From: Rhyzopertha dominica | Lineage: Eukaryota > Arthropoda > Insecta > Coleoptera > Bostrichidae | Direction: 5' to 3' | Assembly (NCBI GenBank): GCA_025024175.1 | Contig: QCXZ01000064.1 | Span: 9,982,001-10,046,000, forward strand | DNA: 64,000 bases | Shown here: piece after piece, positions 33,861-46,150 of the stretch | Numbering within the stretch: the stretch's first letter is position 1 | How the letters are laid out: each line of letters opens with the position of its first letter | Notes under the pieces: generated by a model | Seen by the model: only the letters and a program-made list of their open reading frames with translations | Database searches by the model: none | What the model was told of the DNA's origin: nothing | Made by a program: the position numbers and the translations under genes

Positions 33861-33959
33861 ACCAAAGTATTAAATCGATTCGAATTTCCAGCGTGGTCGT
33901 TGAGTCATCTAATTTCGATGCACAGCAAGCGTCGTCGTTCCTAAATTGTGTTCATTATG

Positions 33960-34580
33960 CAAACACACATCGAGAAGTTTTCCATTTACCGTAAACCTCG
34001 GCGTCGCATGCCTAATACGTAACGATGGAAATCTGAAAGTTTAAATTAAATTTCCGTTTTTGAATTACACGCAACAAACCAACCAATTGGCGTTTTATAT
34101 TCGGGCGCCGGAGGCCGGCGACTTGCCGCGGAAAATAGCTTTTCTTATACATTCTCGGGCCAATATGAGTTTCGAAAGCAAATAAAATAAAAAGACACAA
34201 AGTTATTCAATTTATACGAATTTTCCGGGCGAGTTAGTGTATATTGAATCCGGCGACAAGTTTCGTTGATACGACGGCGGGGTAGAACGGAACCCGGCGT
34301 GGAAGTCGACTCACAATCCCGCCTGATTTCCGCGATTGTCGCGTGCACCTGAACGACGTGGCGCCAATTTATCACACTGCTGAACTAACAAGACGGCTCT
34401 AACTAGACAATCGGATTACATTCTCGACTAGTGTCGGATTGAAGCTTTCCAGCGCGACTTAAGCTCTTCGCCGACCTAATGCGATTCCACCTATCCAATT
34501 ACCGACCAAAACACAAGAACCGATTTGCCGACTCCCCTTCATCTGACCATTTGATCAACGCAATATCCATACGTCCGCTG
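33960..34580. promoter_or_regulatory. GC-rich island, candidate cis-regulatory DNA
   Basis: Strong GC shift (GGGCGCCGGAGGCCGGCGAC near 34104, GACGGCGGGG near 34273) bordered by AT-rich DNA, with no recognisable protein in any frame. Could be a conserved enhancer or an unrecognised short non-coding exon. The sequence alone cannot decide. Confidence 0.3.
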
Positions 34581-37500
34581 CCACTGCTCATCGCGTTACA
34601 ATAATGTAGGTACCGACGCGAAGAAAGCGATTTTTTTGAGTGGAGTTGAAACTTCATCAATTAATAGCGTGAAGATAATTCAACTTCTCAAGATAACTAA
34701 GTAGATCTGGTCAAGAATTATTTAAATACTTATGTCTTCAGGTCTCATCTACCATGTTTGTATTATTTGCAGACGATACCGCATCGTAATACTCCCATTT
34801 GCCTTGAAGACAAAATTAGCATGGTCGTCTTTAAATAATGGATTGGTTTTCTAAAGATCGATCAGGAATTATTCATAAACAAAACTAAACAACTTAATAC
34901 TTTCTTTACAAAAAAAACTAAAAATTAAATTAAACTTAATTTTTTTTCTTGATTCTGTAAAAGACATAGGAAGCTCAAATCGAACACCTAGTATACACAC
35001 TTTCAGCAAAGTTGTTAATTTCGTATGTAATACTTGTTTGGTGGACATTTTTTTCATACAAATAAATTATTTAAAATGCAAAGAAAACGCTTCAGAATTT
35101 TCGTGATTAAGAAACTTTAAATTTAAACAGTCCGTCCACGTTTATATAATGCAGAATAAAATCAGTTCTTATCCACAGTTTTATCATAATTACACTACCA
35201 GAAATTACAACCTAATGAGACCAAGTCTTTTTTTAGACTTTCTAGAGCGAAAATAGCATCAGTTATTGCTGTACACAAGTACTTACGATTCCACGATGTA
35301 ATGTTTACCAATATTAAAATTAAAACTTTTATACTGCTAAAAACTTCCTCAATGTTGCAGACCGAAGAATTTGGAGTTTCACACGGCTCGGTGTTTAGTT
35401 CACTATTATTTCTTGCACTTATCCTTGGCCATTTAAAACTCACTTATATAACCGTCTGCGTCTGGCAAAAGTACTTCTGTAGGAGATGCACCCAGAGATC
35501 GGGCATTTCTGAAACAAAAATTGGTAATGCGGGTATTGTGCAATCTTCAGTTAACACCACGTTGTAAGTATTATTTTACTTCAATGAAAATATATGTGTC
35601 AAATATTTACATAGGTACTTACTAGAAAGTGCTTCTTAATGCACTGGATGCTAAAGAACGGAGTACCGGCAGATGTCAAAAACTAAACAATTTTATTGGC
35701 CTATTTTAATGAGATGGTATGCCATTAAGAATACCTGCTTTAACAAAATGTATGATTGCTTTCTATTTAAAGCCAAAACAATATCAGCCAGGATTTGTTT
35801 GGAGTAAGTATTTTATGATTAATAGAACATTTCAGTCAAAAAATATGTCAACATTAATGAATACCACAAATTGATATCAATTTTTAAAATTAAAAGTTCT
35901 ACCACGAAGCCATGGGTATTATCTAAACAAAATGTGATCGAGTTTATTACTAAAGCTCCCAATAAAATCTATCTAATGATTAAAGTATGTGCACGTACTG
36001 TTTAACACTCTTTTGCAATCTGCTTAAGTTGCTCTCACGTTTAGAGTTTATGGAGCATGCCGCAGAACTTGCCAATATGGCAGTATCTGATGCGGATGAC
36101 AACAGAAGTTCTGTAATGGTTGGCGTAGATTTACTGTTGTTGATGATTGGGTTATACAGAAGATATGTTGCATTACGTCCAAAAATTTAGCCTCTTCGTC
36201 GTCTTTTTTTTCTGCAGTACATTAAGAATGCATGTACAATATAGCATGTAGGAAAAAGAAGGCGTTTGGAAGCATTTGTAAGATGGGGACAACATTTCTT
36301 CATTTTCCAAATTCAGAGATACAAACAGTATAGCAGCAAAGTTTGGAGCTGACATCAAAAGGCACGAAGTGTGGAAAAGTTCTTCTGTCGCTAAAATCTA
36401 TCTAGAAGATTCCATTGCACACAAATATAAGATTTCTCGTTCTATTCTCGAGGATTTTAGCACAATTTTCTTCTGGCACATCAAAAGTTAATTCCCTATT
36501 ACTGGCAGTTCTCACTCTTAATTTTTAAATAGGGAAGAGGGTTCGAGTAAACATAATTTTGAAGGCCTTTCAAAGCCATTTTTTTAAATCAGTAAATCTT
36601 TTTTTAATTTTTTAGAAGCTATTCACGTCAAGTCTTAACCAGTAAAATGTAAAAAATGGCTACCACCCACCTCTAGACAAATGTTGAGTCACGATTTAGA
36701 TGGGTCTATCATTTCTGAAGATCTCTGGAATCAACGTCTGACATTCAAACACAATTCTAGACCAAATTTTCTTAATGACGCTAGTCACGTTTCAAAAACC
36801 TTCGACTTCATGTGTCCCGAAAAAAAATCTAGGGTGGTCTGAAGAGCTAGTGTCCCTGGAATTTGTCATCAAGGAAACGCCTGACAGAGAAGCAGCATAA
36901 TGCTAAAAAACTACTTCATTTTCATTCAACTCCATATCTTGTTCCATGATGTTAATGATTTGAAGATAGATTAATGAGTCCATCATATCAAGATCGTTGA
37001 GATTCTACGTAGGAATAAAAGGTTTAACTGCAAAATTCAAACAGAGGACATAATTCAAATAATTCCGGAAGAGGTTTTAAATTATATATGAATTAAATAT
37101 CCAGCGAAAGATTTTCGTTTTCTTAAAATTACAAACTTTGTATGCCAGCTGCACCCACAAAAAATTAAGTATATAATAATTTTGATCATTCTGAACCTTT
37201 AAGAAACTAATAATTTCTTGTGCTTAAAGTCATTGAACATTCCTGATTAAAATTTTTCGAAAAACAAATTATTGTTTCTTTCCTACACATCTTCAAAAAA
37301 GGTTCTAAAAGACCCTTAAAATGAGGTTTTGCTCCTCGCTATTCAAAAATTAAGGGGACACTGCTACATTATAAGATAATATTCCCTCCGAAATTAAATC
37401 GACCTGTTTCACAGGAACTATTTGATTATCTTCTATTCTAAATATTTAAAACTAAATTATAGATTATACATTCGAAATTGAAATGTTACCTACATATTTT

Positions 37501-38240
37501 GAAGAGTTGCTATGATTCTTTTCCAAATTGTCTTCCACTTTGCCATCCAATGATTTTGTTATAAAAAAGACATTACAACAGACAGTACGAGTATTAACTT
37601 CTGGATACTTCTTGTTTTACTAAAGCAGTCAACACTTTTTGCAAGACGTAAGGTAAAAAAAAATCTTCCAGCTCTTTCAACGTAACTATTTTTATTCCAA
37701 TTAAAAACAATTTATTGGTAAACAAGTTAAAATATCCGGCAAGATATGTCATGCCCTTTTGAACTTGTGAAGCAAGTAATAGCCATTTTAAAATTTCATT
37801 AACTACGATTGTGTTTTAAAAATATTTGACGCACTCTGGAATCATCCCCCTTCGGTTGTTTATAGGATATTGCGCACGACTTCAGAAACAAAGTATAAAT
37901 TCATTGCAAATGCTTATTAGATTAGTAGTTTGATATGTGAAGGTTACATAGGTATTCGATATTTGAACGCAGCCCGTTCTTTCTTTGTATTGTCAATGTC
38001 ATAAGCAACTCACAAAAACTAGAAAAAAGTCTCTTTCTCTCAAAAGAAGGAAGACAAGATAAGGCTGTTGTACGTCGGCGTAGATAGAAAATGAAGGCTC
38101 TTTCCAATTTTGTCAAAATCCAACATGGCGCTTATAAGTAATACGAAAGCTAGTTACATATTCTATGGGAGGTTGACTAAAAAGTGCCTTGATAATGTAT
38201 TCAAGTTGCTATGGTATAGCTCAAACGAAGATTGTGTATG
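34581..38240. other. Long AT-rich stretch, nothing recognised
   Basis: Many short frames in all six phases (such as 35301-35567 and 35987-36190), none resembling a known protein. No repeat pairing or terminal inverted repeats seen. Confidence 0.5.
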
Positions 38241-38244
38241 TGAG

Positions 38245-38370
38245 AGCCAGTGCCCTCAACGCCATCTGGGCGGAACACTTCATACTAGGTGGGTTGCAAC
38301 AATGCCAACCACTTACCTACTGCAGGTTCCTATCGATGCCACTGAAGAAAGCGTCTCCGTGAGTAAGGTA
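38245..38370 (+). repeat. Diverged copy of repeat R2
   Basis: GTGCCCTCAACGCCATCTGG and GCGGAAC resemble GCCCTCAGTGCCATCTACGC in the hairpin element at 60002-60366. CTGCAGGTTCCTATCGATG resembles its loop sequence GTGCAGGTTCCTAGCGATG on the minus strand. The 96-codon frame at 38110-38400 overlaps this repeat and is not regarded as a gene. Confidence 0.6.
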
Positions 38371-39039
38371 GTGTACTTTGTAAATGCCAAAAATACATAG
38401 GATATAATAAGATATATCGCCAAAGTGAAGCTCAAATTTCCGCCACACTGTATATTCTAGTAATTCATTTTACTGGATTGTAATACATACCTACATTTTC
38501 TTAATTCTCAAGCAATAGCACTAGCTAGTATTTTGATCATAGTACGGTAAGTTTGATAACTGTATTTTTTATATATTTTTTTAAACCAAATTATACTTTC
38601 TTGTGGCCATTCTATTAATTTTCCAGAAGCTTTTCTATCTTTACTAAAGAAGGGTTGAAGTTCTGTTGAACTGTACGTTCCATATAATAAACTCGTTATT
38701 TTACCGATAACAATGACACTCGAGAAGCGCAGAGGATGTTAAAGGCTCAAACGCAGCGGGAAGAGTGGCAGTCACCTGTGCCACTATATGACGTGCAACA
38801 TTAATATGAATTCAGGAACTGGTAGCTCTCTATTTACCGGCTGATTGAATCTCGAGCAGGCAGATGACGATCTGAGAGAGACCAGATGTTGCTGGGCTCA
38901 ACACGAGCAGAACCGGGAAAAGGAATGTAATTCTCTCTATACCCACTGATTAGTGTTTATAACAGCCTTCATTAAAACTTTGATTAATAACCACTAAATT
39001 GAGTGTTAAATTCATTACACAAAGTGAATAAATTGAAGA
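38371..39039. other. Nothing recognised
   Basis: AT-rich, without a supported feature. Confidence 0.5.
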
Positions 39040-39440
39040 TTAATTAACCATTGATAATTTAAACTCGCTAGGCCGTGGCTTAACGAGGTTAAAATTTGCA
39101 TTTGAGGACGGAAAGCACTTTACAGGCATAAACACAATTAGGAGGGGGCGGAAGGGACCACCGTCGACGAAAGGGGGCTGAAGGGACGGAGATGGACTCG
39201 ACGCTGAACGGTTTACACACAACATCTAAGCACTTCATTAGATCGTGGAAGGGTTAACCGGAAGTGTCAAGTGCACGCGCACTTCCGGCAGCCATCTGGT
39301 GGACCATCTATCAATCAGCACGATTGTGTTAATCCCGTGCAAAGCGCCAGTTCGCACGACCATCGTGCGGGATGCATCCACGATGCATCAATTTTAATTA
39401 AATCGCCGTTTAAATTGACGAGTTGCGAACAAGAAATGCT
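39040..39440. promoter_or_regulatory. GC-rich island, candidate cis-regulatory DNA
   Basis: GC-rich, with GCACGCGCACTTCCGG, two ATCGTG motifs and a TTTTAATTAAATCG site near 39390. No family-like protein in any frame. The regulatory role is inferred. Confidence 0.3.
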
Positions 39441-39634
39441 AATCAATACATTGTTCTAAACTGAAAATATTAATAACCAATGTTGTGATGGAATCGACTT
39501 TTTGGAGTGCTAATTATTAGACGCGTCAGCATATTATAATAATAGAAGAAAATTACCCTGACAGACTCCAGAGTGGAGCCAAACAATTTTCGAAACACGA
39601 TTTGGAATGGTTCGCAATAGATATATTTTGTTAC

Positions 39635-40815
39635 CCGTATTTATTTATTTATTTATTTATTTATTTTATTTATTTATTTTAATTACACTGTTGTACAGGT
39701 TTGCACCCAACTACACAACAGGAGGGTAAGAGTTAATCAAAACGTACATACAAAACTAATCATACAAAAATATCTTTTAAACCAAAAAGATCAAAATTTA
39801 TACACCGGGAATTATATAGAACACACATGTTATATAGTGGTGAACGCTTTTTTATGTTCGTTCTGGCAGTTGGCAGATAAAATATGTGAGATGTTCTGGC
39901 AGACACTCTAGGTACAACAAAATTTAAAGAACCCAAAATTTCGGCACTATCAAGTAAATTGTTGACAATTTTGAATAGAAACACCAAAGCGGTCGAGTTT
40001 AAAACTTAGCAGTTTTAGAAATTTTCAATATAATTTGTATGTCGCATATAATACGGGGTCCAAACAACCGCTGCGTACTCAAGTCCAGATCTAATAAATG
40101 AATAAAAAAAGCAATTTTAATGTGTTATAACAGAAATCACGACTGTTGCGTGAAATAAAGCCGTATGTTTTACTGGCATTAAGACACATTTTATGAATGT
40201 GTGGAATAAAAGATAACTTGCTATCGAAAGTTACGCCAAGATCGTTAAATGTATCGGGTCTAGACAGAGAAACACCCTCAAGACCGTAGTCATATATTAT
40301 AGGTACAGATTTTAATATGGACGATAGAATGTTGCACTTAGCTATGTTCAAAGGCAGTCCGTTAGCTCTACACCAGTTATTCAGTACGTCAAGATTGTTT
40401 TGTAAACGAATACAATCGATGCTTGAATGTATGGTAGTGTAAAGTTTAAGGTCATCCGCATAAAGTAAAATGTTGACGTCTATAACGTCGGTTATATCAT
40501 TAATAAACAGTATAAAAAACAAAGGACCTAAAACAGAGCCTTGCGGCACTCCAGATGTAGCGTTGTATGCGCTGGACTTGAATCCATTATATGCCACGTA
40601 TTGAAATCTATTGTGGAGGTAAGATTTGAACAAATCAATCAAAGCATCAGATATGCCGAAACGATTAAGTTTGTTTAACAAAATATTGTGTTCCAGCTTA
40701 TCGAACGCTTTGGAGAAGTCCGTATAAATCATGCACATCGGCCTTACAGAACTGTGTCTATTAACAACTATTTCTAAATAATTATCCTTTGTCCCTAGCG
40801 CCATTTAATTGCTGT
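39635..40815 (-). mobile_element. 5'-truncated LINE (jockey-like), copy C
   Basis: The minus-strand frame 40804-40091 (237 codons) starts inside the RT. IYTDFSKAFDKLEHNILLNK is at residues ~26-45, FKSYLHNRFQYV near 59, GVPQGSVLGPLFFILFIND at 85-103, catalytic YADD at 115-118, and the C-terminal region FNDLGVTFDSKLSF. After a stop, YAAVVWTPYYMRHTNYIENF continues. A ~30-residue gap then leads to LVFLFKIVNNLLDSAEIL and SARTSHIFYLPTARTN in the frame 39987-39760. The 3' end has TACAACAGTGTAATTAAAA then a (TAAA)n tail at ~39640-39680. Endonuclease and RT N-terminus are lost to 5' truncation. Confidence 0.9.
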
Positions 40816-41154
40816 CAAGTGGGGTGAACAGCAGATTTTTGTGTTTATTATAAATGCCATATTTGATGCATTTTGAACACGTTTTGACAATTCTGCAAAA
40901 CTTAAGTCTGTATTAAGTTTTTTTAATTCATTATACTGGACGTCTTATTTTCCTGAGAGATTATTTTTAGGAGTGGCTGAAGTTGCCCCCGAGGTTCGGG
41001 GTGACTTCAGGTATTGATGGTAAATGTATCACAATATGCAAGTGAATTAGTTTCAAGTTACTAAATGAGTACTTTGGGCAGTTAAAAAAATGCATGTGTT
41101 AAGAGTTTTGGCTGCTATTTGCGGCTTTTGGTATAGTTTTTTTATACTTTTAAA

Positions 41155-41158
<4 letters not shown>
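40816..41158. other. Nothing recognised
   Basis: Short AT-rich stretch between LINE C and the palindrome. CGAGGTTCGGGGTGACTTC near 40989 is the only GC-rich patch. Confidence 0.5.

Positions 41159-41204
<46 letters not shown>
41159..41204. repeat. (TA)n microsatellite next to a palindrome
   Basis: About 23 TA units, ending 6 bp before the left arm of the 399 bp palindrome. Confidence 0.98.
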
Positions 41205-41206
<2 letters not shown>

Positions 41207-41210
41207 CATT

Positions 41211-41609
41211 TAAAATGCATGTCTATGCTGTGCTGTCTACACCTCAACCAACTGCAGATAGATCTATTTCGCTGTCATTACAGCTCATCAGTGCAGTTTA
41301 GGTCTAGTGTAGACAGCACGGCATAGAACTGGTTTTGCTTATATACCAAAGCAATGGTATGATGTAAGTAAGAATTTAGGATAAAAATGCCATCTGTCAG
41401 CATTACACTGACATGATGACAAAGCTACCTAGCTGCCATCCTAAATTCTTACTTTCATCATACCATTGCTTTGGTATATAAGCAAAACCAGTTCTATGCC
41501 GTGCTGTCTACACTAGACCTAAACTGCACTGATGAGCTGTAATGACAGCGAAATAGATCTATCTGCAGTTGGTTGAGGTGTAGACAGCACAGCATAGACA
41601 TGCATTTTA
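41211..41609. repeat. Near-perfect 399 bp palindrome of two R1 repeats
   Basis: Arms 41211-41382 and 41438-41609 are 172 bp each and complementary, with one mismatch seen by eye (GATGTAAG against GATGAAAG). A 55 nt loop (41383-41437) separates them. Each arm is an R1 unit beginning TAAAATGCATGTCTATGCTG. It could extrude as a cruciform or give a long hairpin RNA if transcribed. Such high arm identity suggests a recent inverted duplication or gene conversion. Palindromes can also be assembly artefacts. Confidence 0.95.
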
Positions 41610-41700
41610 ATGTATGTTGGTTTTTTGCCCGCTAGCAAAAAGTGCCGTGGGGGACTGCTGTCAAATTGAAGTATGCAGTTGCATGCCAATTTGTCAGGCT

Positions 41701-41763
41701 ACAGGTTACTTCCTTTAGGAAGTAGTACCCGTTAAGGCAGCTAAGTGGCTTTGTCATCATGTC
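41701..41763 (-). repeat. R1 repeat, partial inverted copy
   Basis: On the minus strand it reads GACATGATGACAAAGCCACT, TAGCTGCC and CTTCCTAAAGGAAGTAACCT, the 3' part of the R1 unit, ~90 bp beyond the palindrome. Confidence 0.75.
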
Positions 41764-41770
41764 GAAACAT

Positions 41771-42249
41771 GTACTAATTAATACAATTAAAGGATGTGCA
41801 CTAAGACATTGTTTTACCTGTTATAATTTATATTATAATTTGCCTAAAAACGGGATTATACCCACATAAGATCCGCACTGACACGTGACGTCAGAGCTAG
41901 TTTTAGAGGCTTGGCTTTAATTCATTACTTGAGATATAATTTACTTTTTTCTTTCGACATATATCCCGTAATTTCATTCTTTTTTGGGCTGAAAATTGTA
42001 CAGCTTCTCCATTTGAATAAATACACGTCTATCCTTCCAAAAGCTGATACGAAATATAAATAGGACGTATTCAGACCTAATGTGAACAAAGTAGGAATAT
42101 TCTAATATTTATCACACAGTTCCGTTAAGCAGATTATTTTCTGGATAAACGGTATAGTTATACGGTTAGTTAATCGCAGAAATTCCACTCTCACAAGAAA
42201 TTATACAAGTTGCCTTCCAGCATCCACAGCTGAAGAGCAAAAATCCGTT
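41771..42249. other. Nothing recognised
   Basis: AT-rich, with no gene supported. Confidence 0.5.
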
Positions 42250-42760
42250 TCAGTCATTAACTCCGCAATGGTTTCAAACAAAAAAACACTCGAGCTAGAA
42301 AGATCACGCCCCACGTCAAAGCTTCCCGAAACCAACAATATGCTCACGGATCCGGATAACGCCGCATTAACATGGATACATCACCCTGCATCATTTGTCT
42401 TCAGAAAAACCAAGCCCCATTTTCCTCCACAAACGAATTTTCCAGCTGGTCGCCCCCGTCTGCTTCCATTCCCACAGTTATATAGCAGTCGCAGATAGTC
42501 TTTCTCTTCAGATCTCTCCACTTCGGGCTGGTTTTTACAGCTTGCCTTGAATCGATTGTTATTCTGCCGGCGTACAGAGCCGTTTCGTTGGCTACACTTG
42601 GGTAGGCGTGTGTGTTTCTTTTCCAATTGCCTTTTCGTGAACGTTGCATGCCGCCAAATTTCTCGCATCTGCACTTTATTGAAGCTTTTCGATTCCAGTG
42701 ATGCGCGTAGTATTTCGTTCTGAAAAAATTCGGATGTATACATGCCAAACCAGAGTTTGA
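42250..42760. other. GC-richer stretch with overlapping open frames, not recognised
   Basis: Two overlapping minus-strand frames of 115 and 120 codons (42748-42401 and 42743-42381) and a plus-strand frame of 76 codons (42268-42498) share this patch. The minus frames are basic and hydrophilic, without motif, signal peptide or membrane segment. Openness in several frames at once fits higher GC content rather than coding. An unannotated exon cannot be excluded. Confidence 0.3.
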
Positions 42761-43399
42761 TTACAATTCATAAAATATTTTGCACAGATTACAATGAAAT
42801 TTTAGCAAAAATGGTACCACCTAAAACAGTTAAAAACATGAAAAAAGGCTACGCTGCAGTAATAATTCCTTAATATATTGTTTCAGTTAAAATAAAAGAA
42901 ACAATTAAGGTGTTCAAATTCACAACAGAGGAAAATAAAATAAAAAGGAAATAAAAGATTTACGGAACAATGTTGAAGGACAAAAGAAAAAACAACGATG
43001 ATACAGTTTATACCGAAAAATATAGACATGAATGCAATACGTTCTGAACATAACAGTGGCTAACTACAAAGGAGATAGTTATAAAACCGGAAATGGTTGA
43101 GAGGGTAAAAATGGNGCTNTGGTTAGANTTTAGTAAAAAAAAAAAAACTAAGAATGATAACAAAGCTAGTCAATACTATCCCTTACTGTCCAAAACGACG
43201 TAAATAAAGAACAGAGCTTTTTAACAAATGACTATTCAATAACAAACCAAGAAACGCATAATTAAGACGAACTAATGACAAACGGCTGCAAAATAATGGT
43301 TAGATGACGGAAACAATTTGAGAAACGCTTAACTCAGATGAGGAAGCAGACAAGGTAGAATAGTCGCAGCAAACTGCTGAAGGAAAAAACGGGTGTAAA

Positions 43400-44050
43400 A
43401 CAAGCAGAGAAAATAACAGAGACAATCTCAAAAAGAATGGCAGAGAACAAGATCAAATCGCACCAGAAAAGATAAAAAAGATTTGGCAGCTATATTCACT
43501 TAATATGACATGGATCAAAGAAGAAATATCGGAGATTGGAAGATGGAAAATATCGTACCCGCGCGTAAAAAAAGAAGATAGAAAATAATGTTGAAATTGT
43601 ATAAAATTGCCTTACTAAGTTGTGTAGTAAATATATTCGAATCACACGATTACACAANTAATCAAAACTTGTAGCAGTGAGAGAAATTGCTTAGTACAAA
43701 AATAAGAGGAATTGTCTAAGAACAAAGACTCAAGGTCTTTTGACAAGAAGAGGTTATGTACCCAACGCTGTTCATAATGCTGATAGTTGGCAGGTATATC
43801 CATAAGGTCCATAACCTGGGGTACATAAAAGTAGCAACGACTGAACTAACAAAACTTGCATTTGCGGACGACGCTGCACGAATAGTTTAATAAGTCAACA
43901 CACAGTATAAGAAAATCAGCTGAAATGATTTGGGCACTTGTAAGATGAACAAAAAAATAGTGAAAAAATAAGGGAGGTAAGACTTATGAAAAAGAAAAAC
44001 AAAGATACACCATAAAACTTACAACATAGACAACTGAAGAAATCAACAAC
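43400..44050 (+). mobile_element. Decayed LINE with FADD motif
   Basis: The plus strand around 43745-43905 reads EEVMYPTLFIMLIVGRYIHK, LGYIKVATTELTKLAF and ADDAARIV before stops. This fits LINE RT motifs 4-5 (Q.d.LSPTLF...I..., L...FADDA..I). Upstream, AEITETISKRMAENK-like residues near 43405 may be earlier RT. Stops and A-rich decay dominate, and several unresolved bases lie near 43115-43130 and 43657. The RTE/R4-like assignment is tentative. Confidence 0.6.
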
Positions 44051-44109
44051 GGAGATCAGAAAGTGGTTAAAGATGGTGTTGCAAAGTTACAGTAAATAAA
44101 TTGACATAC

Positions 44110-44672
44110 TTTCGTGTAAACCTATTCGATTATCGATTAAATCAATTTGCCGCCTCTTGGAAAAGAGAGCACAACTATTACTTTGATAGATACTTGTCAT
44201 CTGTCGATTGCCAAATTATTTGATATATTTGAATAGGAAAAAACGTGTGGGAGGATGTATTTTCAACATATGCTGTAGTGTTTTGCAGGATAAATAATTT
44301 TATAAGGTTAGAGAAACCTCAGATTTTGAAGCTACGGGGTGACACGGTTTCACATGACTTTTAGGTTATGCATCGCAATTGTGCGATTAAGACAACAGTA
44401 AACCTGTTTAATTGAACGCTGAGGAACTGAAGGGGTTTTTAGTCTGGTAAAATTCATAGTTAGGAATTAGGGTCCATACTAGCTAAGTGGCAGCGACGTT
44501 AGCTGAACTACCGGGTATTTTACGGGAATGTTCCCTAATCTAGAAATAGTAAACGACTCAAATGTGGTGGTACAATGCTAACTACAAAAAACTGCTTGGC
44601 AGCGGTTTCAAAAAGACGGCACAAAGAATTCAGAAACCAACGCCGCCCGCGTCGCGTGAAACATTTGTAGAA

Positions 44673-44712
<40 letters not shown>
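44110..44712. repeat. Repeat shared with 24.1-24.7 kb, ending in (AAT)n
   Basis: CCAAATTATTTGATATATTT near 44211 and GGCACAAAGAATTCAGAAA with CAACGCC near 44617 match sequences at ~24170 and ~24667-24690. It is another copy of the terminal sequence of the mariner-like family at 24.0-25.4 kb. An (AAT)n run occupies 44673-44712. Confidence 0.65.
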
Positions 44713-45875
44713 GATAAAATAATAATGTTGACTGAATTGCAGACACTAATTTACTAAATTCAGCTTTTTTATTTTGAGATAACCAATCCCAGAAGTAATC
44801 TTTCAAGCGAGCTTATTGTCTTTACATACATACATACATACATACATACTTACATCATGGAGGAAGACAAGTGTTACAAATGGTGTTACGTAATGTAATA
44901 TATATACCTAAGATTAGCAGGATCGAAGGGTCGGTCGGCACGATCTAAAAAGGCATGTGTTCCATTCTCAACAATATACCCTCGTAAAATACACGATACA
45001 CATAACAATTTTCCACGCTTAATCAAGCTGTGATCGTAACATGTGATGTACTTACAGCAGTACGTTACTGACAAAAGAAGTGTGATTATTGTTTCCAAGT
45101 CCAAATATTTGCATTGGTGGAAAACATTATAACAAAAACATTATGTAAATAAGTAACCTTATAGAACAGAAGTAAAAATACTATGCTAATCTTTTAAAAA
45201 CATTATATGAGTAAAATTATTTTTTACCTAAACGTAATTTTTATCGTTCTAGCTAAAATTTCTAATAGAAACACCCCCACTTACTGGTGTAGTATTTTAT
45301 AACTGAATGCCTAAAATTTAATATTGCCTTATTGAATATGAAAAACTGAATTACATAACACCATTAAATTCAACTTTATGAATTATAAATTCTATATGTA
45401 TTTAATGAGCACATTATTAATCGTAGGAATGAAGTGTCGTGTGCAAAAATTATTTTAACGAGTGTATCAACAGCATAGTGAAAATTGCAAATATGTGCTA
45501 CATAATAACGTATATTAACGTTTCGCGGTGCAACATATTGAATGTATAAATCAGTTTGCAGATAGTATGTTACGGTGATTTTCCTTTTATAAAATAGCGT
45601 ATACAAAATATTTTTATTTAAAGTATAGGGTTTCATTTACATTCTGAGATAATGGAAAGTGTTTTTGCATTCTTGCGACAGCTAAATATTCCGATTTAAA
45701 AAGGTCGCAATTGATTTAGCAAAACTTTGCAGATACAACAGGTAGGTAAATATATTGCAAAAAAAATTTAGGGGCAAGATACATTTTTATTTGAACAGTA
45801 TTATCGACAAATAAAACTTTAGACTACAAAATTTTCTCGAGAATTCAAAGAGATATCGCCGCATCCGTGGTGAGT
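44713..45875. other. Nothing recognised; (CATA)n at 44824-44849
   Basis: AT-rich with a short tetranucleotide repeat. Small frames at 44886-45104 and 45376-45636 have no recognisable similarity. Confidence 0.5.
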
Positions 45876-46150
45876 TACTATGTTGGGTGGATTTAAAATT
45901 AGTGGAGTGATAGAGCCTTACCTTTTTCAAGACCAGTATAGAAACATCAGGAACGCTGCCGCAATGGAATTGTCAGTGTCTTGGGGCCACATTTGCAAGA
46001 AATTGATAGTGAATGCATGTGGTTTCAACAACTCAGTCCTCCCAAAATTTCATGAGAAATTTTTAAGACAGCAAAGGCACGTAACTTTAATCCTTAAGAT
46101 CTTTTCAGTACAAAAACTTTTAAGAGAAAACTTAATGGTTAATTAGCTAT
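45876..46150 (+). pseudogene. Possible mariner-like transposase fragment
   Basis: An 88-codon frame starts MLGGFKISGVIEPYLFQDQ, resembling the segment after the first catalytic Asp in mariner-like transposases (VW.G....GVIGPYFF.). The remainder is not clearly alignable. A weak call. Confidence 0.35.

Noticed and set aside
38110..38400. 96-codon plus-strand frame as a gene
   Set aside because: Its second half is a diverged copy of repeat R2.
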